64,000 bases of DNA, taken from positions 103,062-167,061 of the forward strand of contig CALPYF020000006.1 of assembly GCA_943327755.2 (NCBI GenBank), in the 5' to 3' direction. Below are positions 60,421 to 64,000 of the stretch, piece by piece; the first letter of the stretch is position 1; each line of letters opens with the position of its first letter. The notes below the pieces were generated by a model. That model made no database searches. It saw nothing but the letters and a program-made list of their open reading frames with translations, and had not been told where the DNA came from. The position numbers and the translations under genes were made by a program. This stretch comes from Deinococcus hopiensis KR-140. Lineage in GTDB: Bacteria > Deinococcota > Deinococci > Deinococcales > Deinococcaceae.

Positions 60421-61385
60421 ACGTCATCGTGATCGGGGCGGGCATCGCCGGGGCCAGCGTGGCGTACTTCCTGGCCCGCGCGGGCGCGCAGGTGACCGTC
60501 GTGGATGCGGGTGCGCACCGCGCGAGCGACGTGCCCAGCGCCCTGATCAACCCGGTGCGCGGCCAGTCGGGCGGCGTGGACGCCCGCGCGCTGGACGGCA
60601 TGCGCTTCACGTGGACGCTCCTGCGCGACCTTGAGGCGGCGGGCCACGCGGTCCTACACGCGCAGTCGGGCGTGCTGCGGCCCATCCCGGACGACCGCGC
60701 CCGCGCCCGCTTCGAACGGAACCTCCCCGCCGCGCTGAATCACGCGTGGCTGAGCCCGGCAGACGCGCCGGAACGATTAGCCCCCGGCTGGGGGCATGTC
60801 CTGCACCTCCCGGACGGCGGGTGGGTGGACGGCCCCGCCTTCACCCGCGCGCTGGTGCAGGCGTCCGGCGCGCAGGTCGTCACCGGACGCGCGCAGGAGT
60901 GGACGGCCCGCACCGTCACCCTGGCAGGCGGCGAGACCCTGAGCGGGGACGCCGTGGTGTTCTGCGGCGGCTCGGTCGGCGTCACGTGGCGCGGCGAGGC
61001 GGCCACGCACCGGCGCGGCACCCTCCTGACCCTCGACCGGGCCGTCACGCGCGTGCCCCTCAGCTTCGGCGCGTACCTCGCCCCGGACGCGCGCGGCGGG
61101 GTGCTCGGCGCGACCTTCGAGCCCCCCTCCCCCACCTGGACGCCGGACGGATTGCCGCTGGCGTCGCTGGGCTGGCTGCTCGGCAAGGGCGCGGCCCTCA
61201 CCGACCTGCGCGGCGCGCGCGTCACCGGGCACTGGACGGGCACGCGCCTCTCCGGCCTGAACGCCGGACCGCAGGAGGGCGGCCCGTGGCGCCTGACCGG
61301 CCTGAGCAGCAAGGGCTTCCTGCTCGGACCCCTGCTCGCGGCTGAACTGGCCAGCAACCTGATGAGCGTGGCCCGGCCCGGCTGA
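60417..61385 (+). CDS. MnmC-type FAD-dependent oxidoreductase
   Basis: A 322-aa flavoprotein. The Rossmann start is VIVIGAGIAGASVAYFLARAG at residue 3, and SALINPVRGQSGG follows, typical of MnmC C-terminal oxidase domains, with a C-terminal SSKGFLLGPLLAAELAS block. The TTG start overlaps the MnmD stop (TTGA). It should remove the carboxymethyl group from cmnm5U34 so MnmD can methylate. Confidence 0.8.
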   Translation: MNVIVIGAGIAGASVAYFLARAGAQVTVVDAGAHRASDVPSALINPVRGQSGGVDARALDGMRFTWTLLRDLEAAGHAVLHAQSGVLRPIPDDRARARFERNLPAALNHAWLSPADAPERLAPGWGHVLHLPDGGWVDGPAFTRALVQASGAQVVTGRAQEWTARTVTLAGGETLSGDAVVFCGGSVGVTWRGEAATHRRGTLLTLDRAVTRVPLSFGAYLAPDARGGVLGATFEPPSPTWTPDGLPLASLGWLLGKGAALTDLRGARVTGHWTGTRLSGLNAGPQEGGPWRLTGLSSKGFLLGPLLAAELASNLMSVARPG

Positions 61386-61403
61386 CCAGCGATCAGCCTG
61401 CGC

Positions 61404-61682
61404 TCAGGAAAACACGAGCCGCACGGAATTGACCTCGCGCGCGATCTCCTCAAGGCACTGCACGAAGGTGCCCCCACGCAAAGATCCGAGTGAGTCCGAA
61501 TTCGTGAATCTCACCTCGTCGGCATCGGGCCAGCCGGGGCCTCCCCACAGCGCGTCCCGGAAAGCATCGAGATTCCGACCGAACCCGGGATGAATGTCTG
61601 GGCCGTCCCGCATGTAGGCAGCCCAGAATCCGGCCTCGTCCTGCACGGCAGCGCAGTTCACGGTGACCGTCCGGGCCGTCAC
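61404..61682 (-). CDS. Barstar-like protein
   Basis: A 92-aa protein with the barstar pattern: IHPGFGRNLDAFRDALWGG at residues 30-48 and a late FVQCLEEIAREV helix. Barstars inhibit barnase-type RNases, but no barnase gene is visible here. The GTG start (61,682) is 3 nt before the hisH end. It could be an orphan immunity protein. Confidence 0.7.
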   Translation of the reverse strand: MTARTVTVNCAAVQDEAGFWAAYMRDGPDIHPGFGRNLDAFRDALWGGPGWPDADEVRFTNSDSLGSLRGGTFVQCLEEIAREVNSVRLVFS

Positions 61683-61685
61683 AGC

Positions 61686-62326
<641 letters not shown>

Positions 62327-62330
<4 letters not shown>

Positions 62331-62914
62331 AGGCTGCCCTTGGTGCTGGGCATGGTCTGGGAGGTGACCTGCACGGCGTCCCGCAGGGCGCGCGCGACGG
62401 CCTTCACGATGGCCTCGATGACGTGGTGCGCCTCGCGGCCCGCGAGGAGCCGGACGTGCATCGTGATGCCCGCGTGGTTGCACAGGCCTCGCAGGAATTC
62501 GCGCAGGTGGTAGTGGGTCATGCCGCCCGCGTCGCCCCACACGTTCAGGGTTTCGGGTTCGAAGGCGAGGTGCGCGCGGCCCGACAGGTCCAGCACGACG
62601 TGCGCGAGGGTCTCGTCCATGGGGACGAACGCGCTGCCGTACCGTTCGATGCCCCTGCGGTCGCCCAGCGCCTGCGTGAGGGCCTGCCCGAGGGTGATGC
62701 CGGTGTCCTCGATCAGGTGGTGCGGTTCGATGTGCAGGTCGCCCGCAGCGCGCACCGTCAGGCCGATGCGGGCGTGGCGGGCCAGGGCGTCGAGCATGTG
62801 ATCCAGGAAGCCGTGCCCGGTCTGGGGGTGCTCGTAGCTGGTGGTGTCGAGGTCGAGCTGAACGGTGATGTCCGTTTCGCTGGTGGTTCGGGTGACGGTG
62901 GCCATGCGGCTCAT
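62327..62914 (-). CDS. hisB: Imidazoleglycerol-phosphate dehydratase
   Basis: A 195-aa enzyme of histidine biosynthesis. Metal-binding motifs are HGFLDHMLDALARH, EPHHLIEDTG and HYHLREFL, then LLAGREAHHVIEAIVKA. TAGCAT (62,922-62,927) lies 7 nt before the ATG, a leaderless promoter; a second in-frame ATG nine nucleotides in is possible. It forms an operon with hisH. Confidence 0.95.
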
Positions 62915-63110
62915 GCCCAGCATGCTAGGCGACGAGGGGGGGGAGGTGTGTGGCCTTGTCGATGGAAGGGGGGTGCGGTGCGCGGGAAGTGGGCAGTAGG
63001 AAGTGGAAAGTGGGTGCTGGCACTGCCTCTCATAGCTCGGAGCTCACAGATCAGAGCTGCACTGGCCGGGCCTTCCTACCGATTCGCTCCAGCCGCTGAC
63101 CGGCGGGTCA
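62915..63110. other. Intergenic region with simple GTGG-rich repeat
   Basis: Contains hisB promoter, then GGAAGTGG-type imperfect tandem units (62,987-63,014) similar to those at the 3' end of the MnmD gene. No coding frame. Confidence 0.5.
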
Positions 63111-63127
63111 TTCTGTCTTGATCGTAA
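63111..63127 (+). promoter_or_regulatory. Radiation/desiccation response-like motif
   Basis: TTCTGTCTTGATCGTAA matches the 17-bp Deinococcus RDRM palindrome (TTATGTCATTGACATAA) at 11 positions, including both ends. It lies just upstream of the ddrA promoter, where the DdrO repressor should bind. Confidence 0.7.
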
Positions 63128-63140
63128 TTCCATTCTGTTA

Positions 63141-63146
63141 TAAACT
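63141..63146 (+). promoter_or_regulatory. Leaderless -10 box of ddrA
   Basis: TAAACT, 6 nt before the ATG, so the mRNA probably starts at the initiation codon. The motif above it occupies the -35 side. Confidence 0.65.
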
Positions 63147-63152
63147 AAACGC

Positions 63153-63785
63153 ATGAAACTGAGCGATGTTCAGAAACGACTTCAGGCCCCGTTTCCCGCT
63201 CACATGGTGGCGTGGAAACCCGCCGCCTACAGCCGGGACCGCAGCCGCGCGCTGATGCTCGCACACATCGACGCCCGCGCGGTGCAGGACCGCCTGGACG
63301 CCATCTGCCCCGACGCCTGGACCTTCGAGATCGAGGTCATCCCCGGCACCCGCCAGCCCACCGTGAAGGGCCGCCTGACCGTCCTGGGCGTCACCCGCGA
63401 GGACATCGGCGAGGCCCCGGAAGGCGACCTGGGCACCCTCAAAGCAGCCAGCAGCGACGCCCTGAAACGCTGCGCGGTGCACTTCGGCATCGGCCGCTAC
63501 CTGTACGACCTGCCCAAGACCTGGGCCGACTGGGATGACGCCGCCCGCAGGCCCACTCAGACGCCCGAACTGCCCGACTGGGCCCGCCCCGACCACGAAC
63601 GCACGCCCGGCGGCGCGCACCTGATGCAGGCGATGGAGCAGCTGCGCTACGAACTACCTGAGGATCTGGACCTGCAGCGCGAGGTGTACAAGCACCTGAA
63701 GGCCGCGCTGGGCAGCCTGCACCCCGCCCCGCCGCAGCCCACGCCCCAGCACCCCACCCCGCAACACCCCGGACGGGCCGCGTGA
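63153..63785 (+). CDS. ddrA: DNA damage response protein DdrA (Rad52-family)
   Basis: A 210-aa protein. MKLSDVQKRLQAPFPAHMVAWKPAA, the Rad52/Redbeta-type core (TFEIEVIPGTRQPTVKGRLTVLGV) and the conserved GDLGTLKAASSDALKRCAVHFGIGRYLYDLPK match DdrA. The C-terminal part is a Pro/Gln/His-rich tail with a repeated TPQHP unit. DdrA coats 3' single-stranded ends and protects them during recovery from radiation. It is controlled by the RDRM upstream. Confidence 0.95.
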   Translation: MKLSDVQKRLQAPFPAHMVAWKPAAYSRDRSRALMLAHIDARAVQDRLDAICPDAWTFEIEVIPGTRQPTVKGRLTVLGVTREDIGEAPEGDLGTLKAASSDALKRCAVHFGIGRYLYDLPKTWADWDDAARRPTQTPELPDWARPDHERTPGGAHLMQAMEQLRYELPEDLDLQREVYKHLKAALGSLHPAPPQPTPQHPTPQHPGRAA

Positions 63786-63918
63786 CACGAATGCCGTCTG
63801 CTTCGTGGACAGATCGGGACCACACCGATCTGCCCACTGCACGTCCGGCATCCGCCCGGCTCCCAGTCGCGTCCGCTCGGGTGGAACGGCGTGAGCACAC
63901 CGTCCCACCGGAGGTCTT
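63786..63918 (-). repeat. Dispersed two-hairpin repeat, copy 3
   Basis: On the minus strand the order matches copies 1 and 2: hairpin one (GGGACGG with CCGTTCC), CACCCGAGCGGACGCGA, GGATGCCGGACGTGCAGTGG, hairpin two (CAGATCGG with CCGATCTG), ending CAGACGGCATTCGTG. Its outer end supplies the GGAGGT ribosome site for the next gene. Confidence 0.75.
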
Positions 63919-64000
63919 ATGATCCGCCGCGACCGGGACGAGCCCACCCACGCGCAACCCGGTCGTCTGCTGACCGCGATCCTCAGCGTGCTGCTGCTGA
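63919..64000 (+). CDS. Start of a membrane or exported protein, partial
   Basis: An ATG with GGAGGT 5 nt upstream begins MIRRDRDEPTHAQPGRLLTAILSVLL and stays open to the edge. The hydrophobic end suggests a membrane helix. Too short for assignment. Confidence 0.5.
   Translation, partial: MIRRDRDEPTHAQPGRLLTAILSVLLL

Overview
The window is high-GC DNA from a Deinococcus-type chromosome carrying most of a temperate siphovirus. Genus evidence: a recognisable ddrA gene with a radiation/desiccation-response-like palindrome upstream, an Fni-type isopentenyl diphosphate isomerase, and many genes whose only visible signal is a TANNNT -10 box 5-8 nt before the start codon (leaderless transcription). 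The prophage fills about 1-47,400 and its left end lies outside the window. Host genes run from ychF (47,416) to the right edge.

Prophage structural module (right to left, minus strand, 21,726 to 1): small and large terminase, portal, protease-scaffold fusion, decoration protein, major capsid, four head-tail connector/tail-completion genes, tail tube, a small gene, tail-assembly chaperones G and G-T joined by a -1 frameshift at a C-CCC-CCT slippery site, two exported-protein morons bracketed by terminators, a 2,257-aa tape measure with an embedded M23 peptidase domain, two tail-tip proteins and the start of a pectate-lyase-like tail fibre. No lysis genes are visible.

Accessory block (21,758-32,913): small exported or membrane proteins, several on the opposite strand, and an AT-rich island holding an HTH regulator and an SPPY DNA methyltransferase (plus strand) converging on a DUF262 protein and an RNxxxH HEPN protein (minus strand). 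The last four form the best candidate for an undescribed defence system. A PD-(D/E)XK homing-endonuclease-like gene overlaps a RusA-like resolvase gene.

Replication and early module (32,914-42,551): ten copies of a TGACA-centred repeat in a non-coding gap beside a primase-helicase, then Dam-type methylase, ASCH protein, RecD2-like helicase, an ssDNA-binding-like protein with an SSB-type acidic tip, a chain of tiny genes joined by GTGA/ATGA overlaps, and an antirepressor-like protein. Lysogeny module (42,611-47,376): Cro-like and CI-like HTH proteins, an ImmA/IrrE-type HExxH peptidase, a nucleotidyltransferase-like plus unknown two-gene unit, and a large serine integrase that stops 39 nt before ychF.

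Host segment (47,416-64,000): ychF, two tandem copies of a two-hairpin dispersed repeat (a third inverted copy lies after ddrA), a GH114-like lipoprotein, a nucleoside-sugar epimerase-like protein, fni, an initiator tRNA with clear promoter and terminator, membrane proteins (DUF456, Yip1-like, DUF1232, CPBP), threonine aldolase, two lipoproteins, an EF-G paralogue, a split MnmC pair (MnmD plus FAD oxidase), a barstar-like protein, hisH, hisB, ddrA, and the start of a gene running off the right end.
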